The translations under genes and the position numbers were made by a program. The notes beneath the pieces were generated by a model. That model made no database searches. It was not told where the DNA came from and saw only the letters and a list, made by a program, of their open reading frames with translations. A stretch of DNA of 64,000 nucleotides, taken from Agriterribacter humi. Lineage in GTDB: Bacteria; Bacteroidota; Bacteroidia; Chitinophagales; Chitinophagaceae. Positions 1 through 8,807 of this stretch are shown in pieces. The DNA is taken from assembly GCF_009192765.1 (NCBI RefSeq), contig NZ_VOHQ01000015.1, positions 57,377-121,376 of the forward strand, written 5' to 3'. Position 1 is the stretch's first letter. Each line of letters starts with the position of its first letter.

Positions 1-2
1 CC

Positions 3-245
3 TTAATTGACCGCGCCAACACCATTTTAAAACAGTTAGAGGATAAGCACGCCGATAATAACGGCAATGCGGTAACCCAGGCCGTAAAACAGCTATCCGC
101 TCCTCAGTTGCAACTTTCTATTTTTGATATTCATACCGAAACTTTTCAGAACATCAGGCAAATATTAGAAACCCTCGACATTAACCGGCTTACCCCGGTG
201 GAAGCACTGTTAAAATTGAATGAGATAAAGAATCTATTGAAATAA
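3..245 (+). CDS. mutS: DNA mismatch repair protein MutS, C-terminal end (partial)
   Basis: An open frame enters from the left edge and encodes about 80 residues ending in TAA. The tail contains the segment LTPVEALLKLNEIKNLLK, which matches the usual C-terminus of Bacteroidota MutS. It is preceded by a polar linker and the QLSIFDIH segment common in MutS tails. MutS recognises mismatches and starts excision repair; the catalytic and clamp domains lie outside the window, so only this tail supports the call. A bulged hairpin (246-280) follows the stop directly. Confidence 0.85.
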   Translation, partial: LIDRANTILKQLEDKHADNNGNAVTQAVKQLSAPQLQLSIFDIHTETFQNIRQILETLDINRLTPVEALLKLNEIKNLLK

Positions 246-280
246 CAGACAGGAATGTAAAGTTTATCATTCCCGGTCTG
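246..280 (+). other. Hairpin just after mutS stop
   Basis: CAGAC plus GGAATG pairs with CATTCC plus GTCTG around a 10-nt loop, with a small bulge. It starts at the base after the mutS stop. No T-tract follows, so it is not a classical intrinsic terminator; it could stabilise the 3' end. Confidence 0.35.
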
Positions 281-359
281 CAATTCACTCATCGAAAAAA
301 ATTGGAGCGAATCCTTCTTACCGATATTTTCGCTACCGGTTTACCCCCTACCCCACCCC

Positions 360-560
360 ATGAGATTTGTATTATACAGATATAAAGAAACTTCTAAAGG
401 AAGAGCAGTGCAATATGTAAAGGAAGTAAAAAGCAGAAAACTCTTCTTTTCAACACTGGTTTATGATGCAAAACGGTTCCCGTTTATTAAAGCAATCGCA
501 CTTTCTTTACGATACAGGGTATCATGGATACATGAAAAACACCTTCGTGGCAATCTGTAG
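360..560 (+). CDS. Small hypothetical protein, 66 aa
   Basis: A basic 66-residue frame starts with ATG just after a pyrimidine-rich stretch. No domain, signal peptide or membrane segment is recognised. A 7-nt repeat array begins 3 nt after its stop, and in this window such arrays usually sit directly behind real genes, which is mild support. There is no clear promoter or ribosome binding site. It may be a genuine small gene or a chance frame. Confidence 0.4.
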   Translation: MRFVLYRYKETSKGRAVQYVKEVKSRKLFFSTLVYDAKRFPFIKAIALSLRYRVSWIHEKHLRGNL

Positions 561-562
561 AG

Positions 563-597
563 GTATCAGCAGTCAGGCATCAGCTATCAGGTGAATA
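563..597 (+). repeat. Degenerate heptanucleotide array behind the 66-aa ORF
   Basis: Five consecutive 7-nt units: GTATCAG, CAGTCAG, GCATCAG, CTATCAG, GTGAATA. The TCAGG-like strand is the sense strand of the preceding ORF. A short related piece (GTCAGGTATCAGG) recurs at about 774-786. Confidence 0.6.
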
Positions 598-909
598 GCT
601 ACTAACGATAGAACTCTTCTTTGACCTCTCCCTTTTCACTTCTATTTTTAGTTTGTAGTTTATGGTTGCATTTCGCCTGGGGTTTGAAATTTATCCGCCA
701 CGGCGGACAGGCTTGCCTGCCGCAGGCAGGTTTGATTTTTGTGATTTGGTCTTGATGCTTTGCAATCAGAGCCGTCAGGTATCAGGTGAGTTACTACTGA
801 CACTAGAATAAATCCTCCTTCTTTTTCACCTCTCACTTCTCACCTTTCTCTTCTCCCTCGGATTTGATTCTTTGTATTTTTTGGGTTCTTGCTTTTTGGT
901 TCTTGCATT
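598..909. other. Non-coding intergenic stretch with several repeats
   Basis: No convincing gene. It contains the GC-rich palindromic repeat at 694-730, a pyrimidine-rich repeat (TTTCACCTCTCACTTCTCACC, about 823-860) and a TTCTTGCTTTTTGGTTCTTG segment (887-906) that recurs at 13531-13550. Confidence 0.6.
694..730. repeat. GC-rich double-palindrome intergenic repeat, copy A
   Basis: Two short palindromes lie in tandem: TCCGCC-AC-GGCGGA (694-707) and TGCCTGC-C-GCAGGCA (714-728). They sit in AT-rich surroundings after TTTGAAATTT. Related copies lie near 5190-5285 (inverted) and 13487-13530. Confidence 0.65.
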
Positions 910-1911
910 TTATTTCACATTGTTTCTCCGCTCAATCATTTCCCTCCAGGTAGTAAGAATAATGCCTTCTTTTTCAATAAATTTTTTCAATGCCGGATCC
1001 ATCATGGCTAAGTAATCACCCCTGCGGGTTGGTCCCGAATCGGATATATGCTGAAATGTTTCAGAAGTATTGGTGCAATGCATAATGATCATGGTAATGC
1101 CCGGTTGAAGTGATTTCAGCACTTCAGTATATTTTTGTGTTTTATAAGACTGTAATTTTTTATCATCCGCATATATATCGGGTGAGGGTTTCCAGCTATA
1201 GCTGTCGTTGTAAAGGTCATCCAATACAGGTAACCCCGCATTCCATAAAGTTTTACCCGTTTCGCGGGCCATTTTCATATCGGCTGAAGTATTTTTTAAT
1301 TCCTGTGCAATTAAAGTATTGTGCCCGCCCGGAAACATTACCGGAATTTTATACTCTATACCTACTTTAATATAGCGTTCAATAAAAGCCGGCGTGGCAA
1401 ACAAAGTTCCCATATGCGAATCAAGATGAGTAGGTTCAAAACCCATTGTTCGCGCTCTTTCAACCTGCGCTCTTATTTCAGTTTCCACTTCATCTGCACT
1501 GGCATGCTTCACCACATCGGCCACACCACGCCACATGGCTCCTTCAGTGTCTACCAGCCCCGGTGTTTTTGGCTTTCCGCTCAAAGGTCCCCAGCGGTAA
1601 TCCTTCCATTCGGAAGTTAAGGTAAGATGCAGGCCCGCATCTAACCCCGGATGTTCTTTCATATAATGCACAAAGCCGGGTACCCAGGGACAGGGCATCA
1701 TAACACTGCAGGAGTTAGCAACGCCTTTTGTCATGGCCTCAATGCCGCCGATGTTTGAATCGTACGACATACCCATATCATCAATATGCAGGATGATGAT
1801 TTTAGCGCCTTTCGGGTATCCTAATTTTTCGGCATAAGTAGCTTCAGTCTGTGCCGTTAACATCTGCACCTGAAATGCCAGCATCAAAAGAGAGACTATA
1901 AATTTCATCAT
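910..1911 (-). CDS. ChbG/YdjC-family carbohydrate deacetylase, secreted
   Basis: 333 residues from the ATGATG start at 1911; an upstream in-frame ATG at 2016 would add a non-signal-like leader. Residues 1-20 form a signal peptide ending in LTAQ, so the product is exported. HIDDMGMSYDSN (about 42-53), THLDSHMG and a late MIIMHC segment supply the Asp/His metal ligands expected in the YdjC fold, which removes acetyl groups from amino-sugar oligosaccharides. The substrate here is unknown. The polysaccharide deacetylase superfamily is the nearest alternative. No gene of the same strand is close enough to suggest an operon. Confidence 0.75.
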   Translation of the reverse strand: MMKFIVSLLMLAFQVQMLTAQTEATYAEKLGYPKGAKIIILHIDDMGMSYDSNIGGIEAMTKGVANSCSVMMPCPWVPGFVHYMKEHPGLDAGLHLTLTSEWKDYRWGPLSGKPKTPGLVDTEGAMWRGVADVVKHASADEVETEIRAQVERARTMGFEPTHLDSHMGTLFATPAFIERYIKVGIEYKIPVMFPGGHNTLIAQELKNTSADMKMARETGKTLWNAGLPVLDDLYNDSYSWKPSPDIYADDKKLQSYKTQKYTEVLKSLQPGITMIIMHCTNTSETFQHISDSGPTRRGDYLAMMDPALKKFIEKEGIILTTWREMIERRNNVK

Positions 1912-2023
1912 TATTTTTTTTGTTATGAAAGATACGCAACTGAGAGATAAGAAATAATCAGGTATACTCATGGGCCGTATTCCAATTTCCGTTGGCTTAT
2001 ACAATGAGCACCTCATATCTGAA

Positions 2024-2046
2024 ACCTGAGACCTGCAACCTGAACC
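2024..2046. repeat. Heptanucleotide array abutting the YdeI-like gene stop
   Basis: ACCTGAG ACCTGCA ACCTGAA on the + strand ends at the base before the minus-strand stop codon at 2047. On that gene's sense strand the units read TTCAGGT, TGCAGGT, CTCAGGT. Confidence 0.6.
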
Positions 2047-2703
2047 TTACTTCCTCAAATACTTCCAGTTCCTTATTTTACCTTCTTCCACCCATTCCAG
2101 CATATCGGATATCCGTTTGTTTCGTGTGGGTTCGGTTTTGGCTCCGGTTATCCATTCAATATATTCCTTTTTCCGGCCGGGACTGAATGCTTCGAAATTA
2201 CTCCATGCCTTTTTATTTTTCTTAAGGGCCTTTATCATATAGTCGGGGGCCTCAATGGCTTTTACCGCTGCAGCAGGCTTTGTCCTTGAAGGCAGTTTCA
2301 CCCCTTCCTTATTAAGTTTTGCTGCTTCTTTAATATAAGACATCAATATTTTATCCGAAGGCAGATCACTTATACTTTCAATCCGTCCCAAATGCCCCAT
2401 TGCTGTGCGTTCCTGTAATGCAAATAATTTGTGGGGGTCTTTCATTACCGATGCTTTCCAAAAACCAAAAGCGCAATGTTTTTTAAAAGACGCCATGCTG
2501 CATAGTATTGAACCATTGTATTCAAAATGCGGAAAACTCCATTTCACCGTTTCCTGCACACCGGGGCACGCAATATGTACAAGTTCACGCAAATGATTTA
2601 AAATGGGTTGTGCAAACCTTTCAGCGTTCATTATATATGCATCAATTCGTTTGTCGGTAAGCGGCATATTCAATGATTTAAAATTGACAATATTTTTCCG
2701 CAT
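2047..2703 (-). CDS. YdeI/OmpD-associated, DUF1801-like protein
   Basis: About 218 residues. The N-terminal half (ILNHLRELVHIACPGVQETVKWSFPHF) is typical of the DUF1801/YdhG-like fold. The C-terminal half (LKKNKKAWSNFEAFSPGRKKEYIEWI, then a TRNKRI segment) is the YdeI/OmpD-associated motif, common in small cytoplasmic Bacteroidota proteins annotated as bacteriocin-protection proteins. The biochemical function is not established. Met13 (2667) is an alternative start. No partner gene is evident. Confidence 0.7.
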   Translation of the reverse strand: MRKNIVNFKSLNMPLTDKRIDAYIMNAERFAQPILNHLRELVHIACPGVQETVKWSFPHFEYNGSILCSMASFKKHCAFGFWKASVMKDPHKLFALQERTAMGHLGRIESISDLPSDKILMSYIKEAAKLNKEGVKLPSRTKPAAAVKAIEAPDYMIKALKKNKKAWSNFEAFSPGRKKEYIEWITGAKTEPTRNKRISDMLEWVEEGKIRNWKYLRK

Positions 2704-2785
2704 ACATAGGTAGCTGGTTAATAGCGCAGCTATTGATTTGTTGCATCACTAAAGAAAAAACTAAACCAGCAAGAGCGTTGAAGGT

Positions 2786-3547
2786 CTATTTCTTATCCAA
2801 AAAAGGTTTCAGTATATCAATGGGTATTGGAAAAATAGTGGTTGAATTGTTTTCTGTGGCAATTTCACGCAGGGTTTGAAGATAGCGCAGTGTTAAAGCG
2901 CTTGGCTCATTTGACAATATTTTTGCGGCATCGGCCAGCCGTTGTGAAGCCTGGAACTCACCTTCAGCAGCAATTACCTTACTTCTCCGTTCTCTCTCAG
3001 CCTCCGCCTGTTTGGCCATAGCCCTTTGCATTTCCTGGGGAAGGTCTATTTGTTTTACTTCCACATTCGATACTTTAACGCCCCAGGGCTCCGTATGCAT
3101 ATCAATGATCTGCTGGAGTTTTATATTTATTTTTTCGCGCTGCGAAAGCAGATCATCCAGTTCCGACTGTCCCAGAACACTCCGCAGTGTAGTTTGCGAA
3201 AACTGCGAGGTAGCCATCAGGTAATTTTCAACAGCCACTATAGCCTTTTGCGGCTCTACCACCCGGCAATACACTACCGCGCTTACTTTAACCGAAACAT
3301 TATCCTGTGTAATAATATCCTGTGTAGGCACATCCATCACCACCACACGGAGACTCACCTTTACCATTTTATCTATAATAGGAATGAGTATAATCAATCC
3401 CGGACCCTTTACACCATCGCCGCCAATTAAACGGCCAAGCCTGAAAATAACACCTCTTTCATATTCGCGTAATATACGGATGGAATTGGCGAGAATGATG
3501 ATCGCGAAAAACACAATCACAATAAGTGCCACGGGAATCTGTTGCAT
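2786..3547 (-). CDS. Slipin/stomatin-like SPFH (band 7) membrane protein
   Basis: 253 residues. One N-terminal membrane helix (about 5-25) is followed by an SPFH domain ([25 protein letters not shown]...), then an Ala/Glu-rich coiled coil (about 180-225, [21 protein letters not shown]) typical of prokaryotic slipins that form membrane rings. It starts 18 nt after the upstream NfeD-type protease gene, the classic stomatin and stomatin-operon-partner arrangement, in which the protease is thought to act on or with the stomatin. Confidence 0.88.
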   Translation of the reverse strand: MQQIPVALIVIVFFAIIILANSIRILREYERGVIFRLGRLIGGDGVKGPGLIILIPIIDKMVKVSLRVVVMDVPTQDIITQDNVSVKVSAVVYCRVVEPQKAIVAVENYLMATSQFSQTTLRSVLGQSELDDLLSQREKINIKLQQIIDMHTEPWGVKVSNVEVKQIDLPQEMQRAMAKQAEAERERRSKVIAAEGEFQASQRLADAAKILSNEPSALTLRYLQTLREIATENNSTTIFPIPIDILKPFLDKK

Positions 3548-3565
3548 AGACTTTATTTTTAAGGA

Positions 3566-4846
3566 TTAAGTATTCATCTTTTCAACATATAATTTCAGAT
3601 CCTTCATTTCTTTCACTCTAACTTTTTCATCTTTTTGAATGTCTCCGCCAACAGATACGGCATTCCAGATTTCACCCTCCACCATTACAAGACCAAGCGG
3701 ATTGAGCAAACCCATTGCTACACCGGTAATACCCGGTAATCCTTCCCGGCCGGTAACTACTTTCCGCCGCTGTGCCTTTAATCCAACGCCAATAACAAAC
3801 AGGAAAAATAAAGCTGTAACAACAGTAGCCGAAAAAATAACAACACGGGAAATTTTTGCCAGCTCAAGTCCCGAACTGGTCCGGATCAGCATCATTGACC
3901 CCAGTAACAGGGATACAATACCGCCGATGGCCAATATGCCATGACTGACTATTTTTATCTCCAGGATAAATAGAACAATTCCGAAAACAATAAGGGCCAA
4001 TCCTGCGTAGTTAACCGGCAAAGAATGCATAGAATAAAAAGCAAGTATAAGACTGATCACCCCCACTATGCCCGGCAGCATAGCACCCGGGTTATACAGT
4101 TCAAACATTATTCCATACATACCCAGCAGCAGCAAAATGTAAGCGATGCTCGGATCGCTGATGATATTCAGTATCTTTTCCCAAACGCTCATGCTGTATG
4201 TTTGTACTACAGCATTTTTAGTTTGCAATACATGCACTCCGAATGGAAGCTGGACTACTTTTCCATCTATCTGGCTGAGTAAATCCTTTTCAGTAAGAGC
4301 AACAATATCAATAACATTTTTCTGCAGGGCTTCTGTTTCGGTTATAGAAACACTGTTTCTTACCGCATCTTCAGCCCAGTCGAGATTCCGGTTGCGCTTA
4401 CCGGCAATGCTGCGTATAAAAGCTGCTGCATCATTGGTTGCTTTACTGTTCATTGTACTATCCATTCCACCCTGCATGGCTACAGGATGCGCCGCACCAA
4501 TATTGGTAGCAGGCGCCATTGCGGCAATATTCGCGGCCATGGTTATAAAAACACCCGCCGAACCAGCATGGGCGCCACCGGGAGACACATACACGATTAC
4601 TGCCACCGGCGATACCAGCAAATCGCTAACAATACTCCTCGTTGACATTAATAACCCACCTGGGGTATTGAGGTGAATGATCAGGCATTCGGCATTTTCT
4701 TTACCCGCCTTTTCAATAGCATTGTGAATAAAATCCGCAGATGCGGGATTAATGGTGCCGTCAATTTGTATGGATACAACTTTTTGTGCATGAAGCAGAC
4801 CGGGAAAAAGAAGAAAAAAGAAATAATATGGCAATAACCGCTTCAT
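3566..4846 (-). CDS. NfeD-family membrane serine protease (stomatin operon partner)
   Basis: 426 residues. A signal peptide (1-20) leads into a ClpP-like serine protease domain. Ser96 in GGAHAGSAG and Lys135 in NSKATNDAAAFIR fit the Ser-Lys catalytic dyad of the archaeal 1510-N/STOPP family. Several transmembrane helices follow (about 228-355), then a C-terminal NfeD OB-fold (about 370-426). The full-length architecture is kept. It forms a two-gene operon with the downstream slipin. The likely role is membrane quality control; the substrate is unknown. Confidence 0.87.
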   Translation of the reverse strand: MKRLLPYYFFFLLFPGLLHAQKVVSIQIDGTINPASADFIHNAIEKAGKENAECLIIHLNTPGGLLMSTRSIVSDLLVSPVAVIVYVSPGGAHAGSAGVFITMAANIAAMAPATNIGAAHPVAMQGGMDSTMNSKATNDAAAFIRSIAGKRNRNLDWAEDAVRNSVSITETEALQKNVIDIVALTEKDLLSQIDGKVVQLPFGVHVLQTKNAVVQTYSMSVWEKILNIISDPSIAYILLLLGMYGIMFELYNPGAMLPGIVGVISLILAFYSMHSLPVNYAGLALIVFGIVLFILEIKIVSHGILAIGGIVSLLLGSMMLIRTSSGLELAKISRVVIFSATVVTALFFLFVIGVGLKAQRRKVVTGREGLPGITGVAMGLLNPLGLVMVEGEIWNAVSVGGDIQKDEKVRVKEMKDLKLYVEKMNT

Positions 4847-5370
4847 ATAAGAAAGCTTACATGTTCGAAAGAGGCTGAATAAAGTAGCTGATGTAATTTA
4901 CTGAATTCCTACGAGAAAGCAGTAACAGAGTGCATAGGCATTGAAGATGCGATCTGACCTTCCTTGCATCGGGTGCCGACCGCATCAAAAACAAAGACTG
5001 GTAGTCAGCAATCGGCTTAGAGCCGTACATGTCTTAAATCAGGAGGAAAACATCAAACCCAATAAAACCTGTCCGATGTGGCGGATTCACATAGTAAATC
5101 CGAAGACTGATCCCGCACGTGCGTGACGAAATTTGAAGGAATACAGCCGGAAAGAACCAAAATACAAATGACAAAAAACAAAACTAAAGGGCAGGCAGGC
5201 CTGTCCGCCGGGGCGGATAAAAATCAAAATTCAAATCCGAATCGAGATGCAATCCCAAACCCGCCTGCCGGACGGGCAGGTCTTAAATTTCAAATTTCAA
5301 ATTCCCTTTTCTTTAAACCTATGAGGCTTTCCTATCCTGCAATTCCCATCCCGCAAACCTCATGGGTCAT
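4847..5370. other. Long intergenic region, unassigned block plus GC-rich repeat
   Basis: No gene is called. 4860-5122 is not repeat-like, has more balanced composition than other gaps, and includes a small hairpin (CGGATT...AATCCG, about 5081-5102). A 61-codon + frame (4941-5126) has no recognisable domain. 5150-5303 is a repeat-rich segment related to those at 660-910 and 13440-13570. Confidence 0.5.
5190..5285. repeat. GC-rich palindromic intergenic repeat, copy B (inverted)
   Basis: Two GC-rich boxes (GGCAGGCAGGCCTGTCCGCC at about 5190-5209 with GGGGCGGATAAAAATC; and CCCGCCTGCCGGACGGGCAGG region at 5260-5280) lie in AT-rich DNA containing TTTCAAATTTC. Read on the minus strand they match the order seen in copies A and C, including a GATTGCAT segment shared with copy C. 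Confidence 0.6.
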
Positions 5371-7302
5371 CTACCACTTCAATTCCAGCTTGTTGTTGCT
5401 CCGGTTAATATCTGCCATGCGCCAGCTAGGGTCAATTTCAACAGCCTGTACATTCATCAGTGATTGCTCCACTTCAAACACATAAGTAGGATGTGTCCAT
5501 TTCCAGGGTTCATCCACAATCCTGGGAATATTGTCTTCTGCAGGTTTTTCTCCAAACATACTGAACTGCGGAATATATATGGTTGCTTTAGTGCCGTTTT
5601 TATACTGCAGTAACACATCTATCGGCATAGGCATCTGCCCCACCATCCGCAGACGTATTTTTGTTTTGCCACCCTGCTCCCACAAACTGTCAATACTATA
5701 ATCAATCGTTTTGGTGGTGTTCACCCAATATTCTTTGTACCAGTCCAATTGTATGCCACTCACCTTTTCGGCTACACGAATAAAATCGTTTGCGTTGGGA
5801 TGTTTGAATTTCCACTGGTTATAATACTCCAGCAAAGTTTTATCTCTTAATGAATCGCTGATGATATATCCCAACTGTGCAAGAAATACCCCTCCTTTTG
5901 AATAAGCGGCACGGGCATAGGCAAAATTGGTATTGAAATGGTCGGCATGCGTGGTTAACGGCTCTTCAAGACCACTTTTTACCAGGTTAAAGTAACCGGC
6001 ATAAGTGTCGGCATGATGCAATGGAAGGGCAACGCCTGCATTACTGTCAGAAGGTCCTGTAGAAAGATCATTCCCCTTTACCGCTTTACTTTTTTGCTGC
6101 TTATAATAAGCAGATACCAAATCTTCGGCATAAGTAACAAACCCTTCATCCATCCACGCATACAGCGATTCATTGGTTCCCAGCATCATCTGGTACCAGC
6201 TATGCATCCATTCGTGAAAGGCAGTGCCCAGTCCCGGCCCGCTTACTAAGGTTGCCATCGGGTATTCCATGCCCCCATCACCCCCATGTATAAACGAATA
6301 TTGCTTATACGGATATACTCCAAAATGCTTTTCAATGAAAGGCAATACGGTTACCGCCGCATCGGCTACTTCATTCCAGGCATTGTCATTAGCTGTATTG
6401 CCGGGTTTATTTTTATATAGAACATGAATCGTGGGGCCACCGGGAATGTTTCTCGTAATGTGCTTAAACTGTGGGTCGGCTGCCCAAACAAAATCGTGCA
6501 CATTGGGCGCCGTAAACCGCCAGGTAAGCGTGTTTCCTGAAGGGCGTGTTACTTTTGCTCCTTTTGATTCGTAACCGTAACCAATCTGGTTTACGTTTTG
6601 CAGGTAACCGGTTCCTCCTATAATATAATTTTTATCGAGTGTAATGTTCACTTCATAATCGCCCCATACACCATAAAATTCCCGTGCCACATAAGGCGTG
6701 GGATGCCAGCCTTCATAATCGTACTCACATAGTTTGGGATACCATTGGCTCATGGAATATCTTACCCCGGTATTGGGATTGTCGCGCCCGGAACGCCTGA
6801 TCTGCAGCGGCACCTGGGCTTCAAATTCCATATCAAATACCACTCTGGATTTAGGCAGTATAGGTTTGCTTAACTGAACTTCCAGAATGGTTTCATACAC
6901 TTTATATTCCTGCGTTACGCCATTCATTTTAAGGGAAAGGATTTTCTGATACCCAATTTCATCCGGTTTTAGTTGCTGGATACGGTTTGTTACCCGCGCA
7001 TCCCAATCCTTAATAACCTGGTTGTTTCTTCCCTGGAATTCAATATTACCCAGTTCACGGCTGCGGGCATCCATCATACTGTTGGGCTGAAATGCATTCC
7101 AGTATAGATGGTAGAATACTTTATATAAAGTGTCGGGCGAATTATTCCAGTATTCAAGCTTTTGCTTTCCAGTAAACCGGTTGGTTTGCACATTCATATC
7201 AATATCCATCACATACTTTACTTTTTGCTGCCAACGGCCGGGTTGGGAAAAAGCAATGGTATATCCACATAAAAAAAGTGCAGCGAGTAATATCCTGGTC
7301 AT
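5371..7302 (-). CDS. M1-family zinc metallopeptidase (aminopeptidase-like)
   Basis: 643 residues with a signal peptide (1-19, ending AFSQ). The gluzincin site is complete: HEWMH at 363-367 with Glu386 (DEGF) 18 residues later. The exopeptidase motif is GGMEY at 343-347. The N-terminal beta domain (about 25-290) is typical of M1 enzymes. It is predicted periplasmic or surface exposed and would cleave N-terminal residues from peptides, with unknown specificity. It is monocistronic: the next gene on this strand (7457-7906) lies 154 nt upstream. Confidence 0.88.
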   Translation of the reverse strand: MTRILLAALFLCGYTIAFSQPGRWQQKVKYVMDIDMNVQTNRFTGKQKLEYWNNSPDTLYKVFYHLYWNAFQPNSMMDARSRELGNIEFQGRNNQVIKDWDARVTNRIQQLKPDEIGYQKILSLKMNGVTQEYKVYETILEVQLSKPILPKSRVVFDMEFEAQVPLQIRRSGRDNPNTGVRYSMSQWYPKLCEYDYEGWHPTPYVAREFYGVWGDYEVNITLDKNYIIGGTGYLQNVNQIGYGYESKGAKVTRPSGNTLTWRFTAPNVHDFVWAADPQFKHITRNIPGGPTIHVLYKNKPGNTANDNAWNEVADAAVTVLPFIEKHFGVYPYKQYSFIHGGDGGMEYPMATLVSGPGLGTAFHEWMHSWYQMMLGTNESLYAWMDEGFVTYAEDLVSAYYKQQKSKAVKGNDLSTGPSDSNAGVALPLHHADTYAGYFNLVKSGLEEPLTTHADHFNTNFAYARAAYSKGGVFLAQLGYIISDSLRDKTLLEYYNQWKFKHPNANDFIRVAEKVSGIQLDWYKEYWVNTTKTIDYSIDSLWEQGGKTKIRLRMVGQMPMPIDVLLQYKNGTKATIYIPQFSMFGEKPAEDNIPRIVDEPWKWTHPTYVFEVEQSLMNVQAVEIDPSWRMADINRSNNKLELKW

Positions 7303-7400
7303 TCCGGAATCCTATTTTATTATTTCAATATCTCAAAGATAATAAGACCGGCCATAAATAAGTCCCATTATAAAAGTTAAAAGGTGAAGGCAAAGAGGAT

Positions 7401-7456
7401 ACCCTCTCACCTTTCACCTCTTACTATCTTACCGTCTTACTATCTTACTTCTTACC
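7401..7456. repeat. 7/8-nt degenerate array abutting PepSY-like gene stop
   Basis: The + strand shows TCTTACTA TCTTACCG TCTTACTA TCTTAC (period 8), preceded by CTCTCACCTTTCACC. It ends at the base before the minus-strand stop at 7457. The purine-rich strand (TAGTAAGA, GGTGAAA) is the sense strand of that gene. Confidence 0.55.
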
Positions 7457-7906
7457 CTATAATGTAAGATTATCTTTCAGCAATTTCCCTTTATCATTAA
7501 AAAGCAGGTTCTTCTGCTGTATATCTGATTTGGCTACATGCACCCTGTATTGCGTAACATCACCGGGCAGCTCAATTTCGTAAACCGACTTTACTTCCCA
7601 TTCCGAATATTTACTCTTTTCAAATCCATCGTTTACTTTACGGGGCAAATCGCTTATCTCCAATTCTTTTTCGGTGCTTTGCCACTCTCCCTTTTTATTA
7701 AATTTTGCTTCATACTTATCTCCTTTTCTTTCAAAGCTGGCTACAAATGCGGTGAGATTATCCTTCCATTCCACATTTTTAGCATCATCGTATTTTTCCG
7801 AAAAAGCATTTGTCACTTCTGCCGGAATTTTTCTGATCTGCGCATTAACGATTTGTGTGAAACTTACAGCACTTAACAGTACTGTTACAAAAAACATCTT
7901 TTTCAT
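7457..7906 (-). CDS. PepSY-like (DUF2874) periplasmic protein
   Basis: 149 residues with a signal peptide (1-22, ending VNAQ). Two repeats follow the PepSY-like pattern: IPAEVTNAFSEKYDDAKNVEWKDN and LPRKVNDGFEKSKYSEWEVKSV, each followed by beta strands with YEAKF or YRVHV. Bacteroidota have many such small secreted proteins with a beta-lactamase-inhibitor-like fold and unknown function. The start at 7906 begins MKKMFF, a standard signal peptide n-region. Confidence 0.75.
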   Translation of the reverse strand: MKKMFFVTVLLSAVSFTQIVNAQIRKIPAEVTNAFSEKYDDAKNVEWKDNLTAFVASFERKGDKYEAKFNKKGEWQSTEKELEISDLPRKVNDGFEKSKYSEWEVKSVYEIELPGDVTQYRVHVAKSDIQQKNLLFNDKGKLLKDNLTL

Positions 7907-8091
7907 GATTTTACTTTTTTAATATAGATGCAATTTCATGCCATGAAGCCCAATAAGCACATTGCTACTGGTAAAAAAAACTTAAATATAAGTTTGGGAG
8001 TTTAGAGTTTATCGTTTGTCGTTTATGCGAAGTTCAAAATAAATCGCCACTCTAATTCCTACATACCCAAGTTTTCACATTTCCACATTTC

Positions 8092-8150
8092 TAATTATCC
8101 TTCACTATTCACTATTCACCATTCACACCATTCACCCCTTACCACTTACC
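8092..8150. repeat. Heptanucleotide array running into the 3' end of rsmI
   Basis: From 8101 the units are TTCACTA TTCACTA TTCACCA TTCACAC CATTCAC CCCTTAC CACTTAC. The rsmI stop codon (TGA, complement of 8132-8134) and its last few codons lie inside the array. Upstream at about 7998-8025 is another 7-nt run (GAGTTTA GAGTTTA TCGTTTG TCGTTTA). Confidence 0.7.
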
Positions 8151-8797
8151 ACCACCACGATCTCCCCTTTAACGGTTTTGGCTTTGAAGTAATCGCAAAC
8201 TTCGCGCAAACTGCCTCTTTTATTTTCTTCAAATATTTTGGTGAGCTCGCGGCTTACACAGCATTGCCTGTCTTCTCCCAAATAAACAATACATTCCTCC
8301 AGTGTTTTAACAAGACGCATGGGCGATTCGTAAAAAACAATGGTGCGTTCTTCTTCGGCCAGTTTTTTAAACAAGGTTTGTCTTCCTTTCTTTAAAGGCA
8401 AAAATCCTTCAAAACAAAACCGGTTAACCGGCAAGCCGCTGTTCACCAATGCCGGAACAAATGCCGTAGCTCCGGGCAGGCATTCCACCCTGATATTATT
8501 TTTTACACATTCCCGCACCAATAAAAATGCAGGATCGGAAATACCGGGAGTACCCGCATCTGTAAGCATGGCCATCGTTTTGCCCGCCAGTAACTGCTCC
8601 ACCAAATGCTGTACTATTTTATGTTCATTGTGCTGGTGGTGCGGGGTAACGGGCTTTTGTATTTCGTAATGCCTTAGCAATACCGATGACGTGCGGGTAT
8701 CTTCTGCCAATATAAGATCAACCTCTTTTAAAATGGCTACCGCCCTGAAGCTGATATCGGCAAGATTACCTATGGGGGATGGAACAATATAAAGCAT
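8132..8797 (-). CDS. rsmI: 16S rRNA (cytidine1402-2'-O)-methyltransferase RsmI
   Basis: 221 residues with the tetrapyrrole-methylase-like fold. Visible family motifs are PIGNLADISFRAVAILKEVDLILAEDTR near the start, TDAGTPGISDPA and FEGFLPLKKGRQ. It methylates the 2'-O of C1402 in 16S rRNA using SAM. The ORF is short compared with proteobacterial RsmI, and the last codons are formed by an intergenic 7-nt repeat array. It starts 10 nt after purS and is likely the last gene of a pssA-purS-rsmI transcript. Confidence 0.9.
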   Translation of the reverse strand: MLYIVPSPIGNLADISFRAVAILKEVDLILAEDTRTSSVLLRHYEIQKPVTPHHQHNEHKIVQHLVEQLLAGKTMAMLTDAGTPGISDPAFLLVRECVKNNIRVECLPGATAFVPALVNSGLPVNRFCFEGFLPLKKGRQTLFKKLAEEERTIVFYESPMRLVKTLEECIVYLGEDRQCCVSRELTKIFEENKRGSLREVCDYFKAKTVKGEIVVVVSGKG

Positions 8798-8807
8798 AGC
8801 TGCTCCT

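Noticed and set aside
4146..4676. Plus-strand 176-codon frame
   Set aside because: Lies wholly inside the NfeD-type protease gene on the opposite strand and has no family resemblance.
8092..8150. Regular short repeats that might suggest a CRISPR array
   Set aside because: Units are only 7 nt, degenerate and contiguous without spacers, and no cas genes are present.
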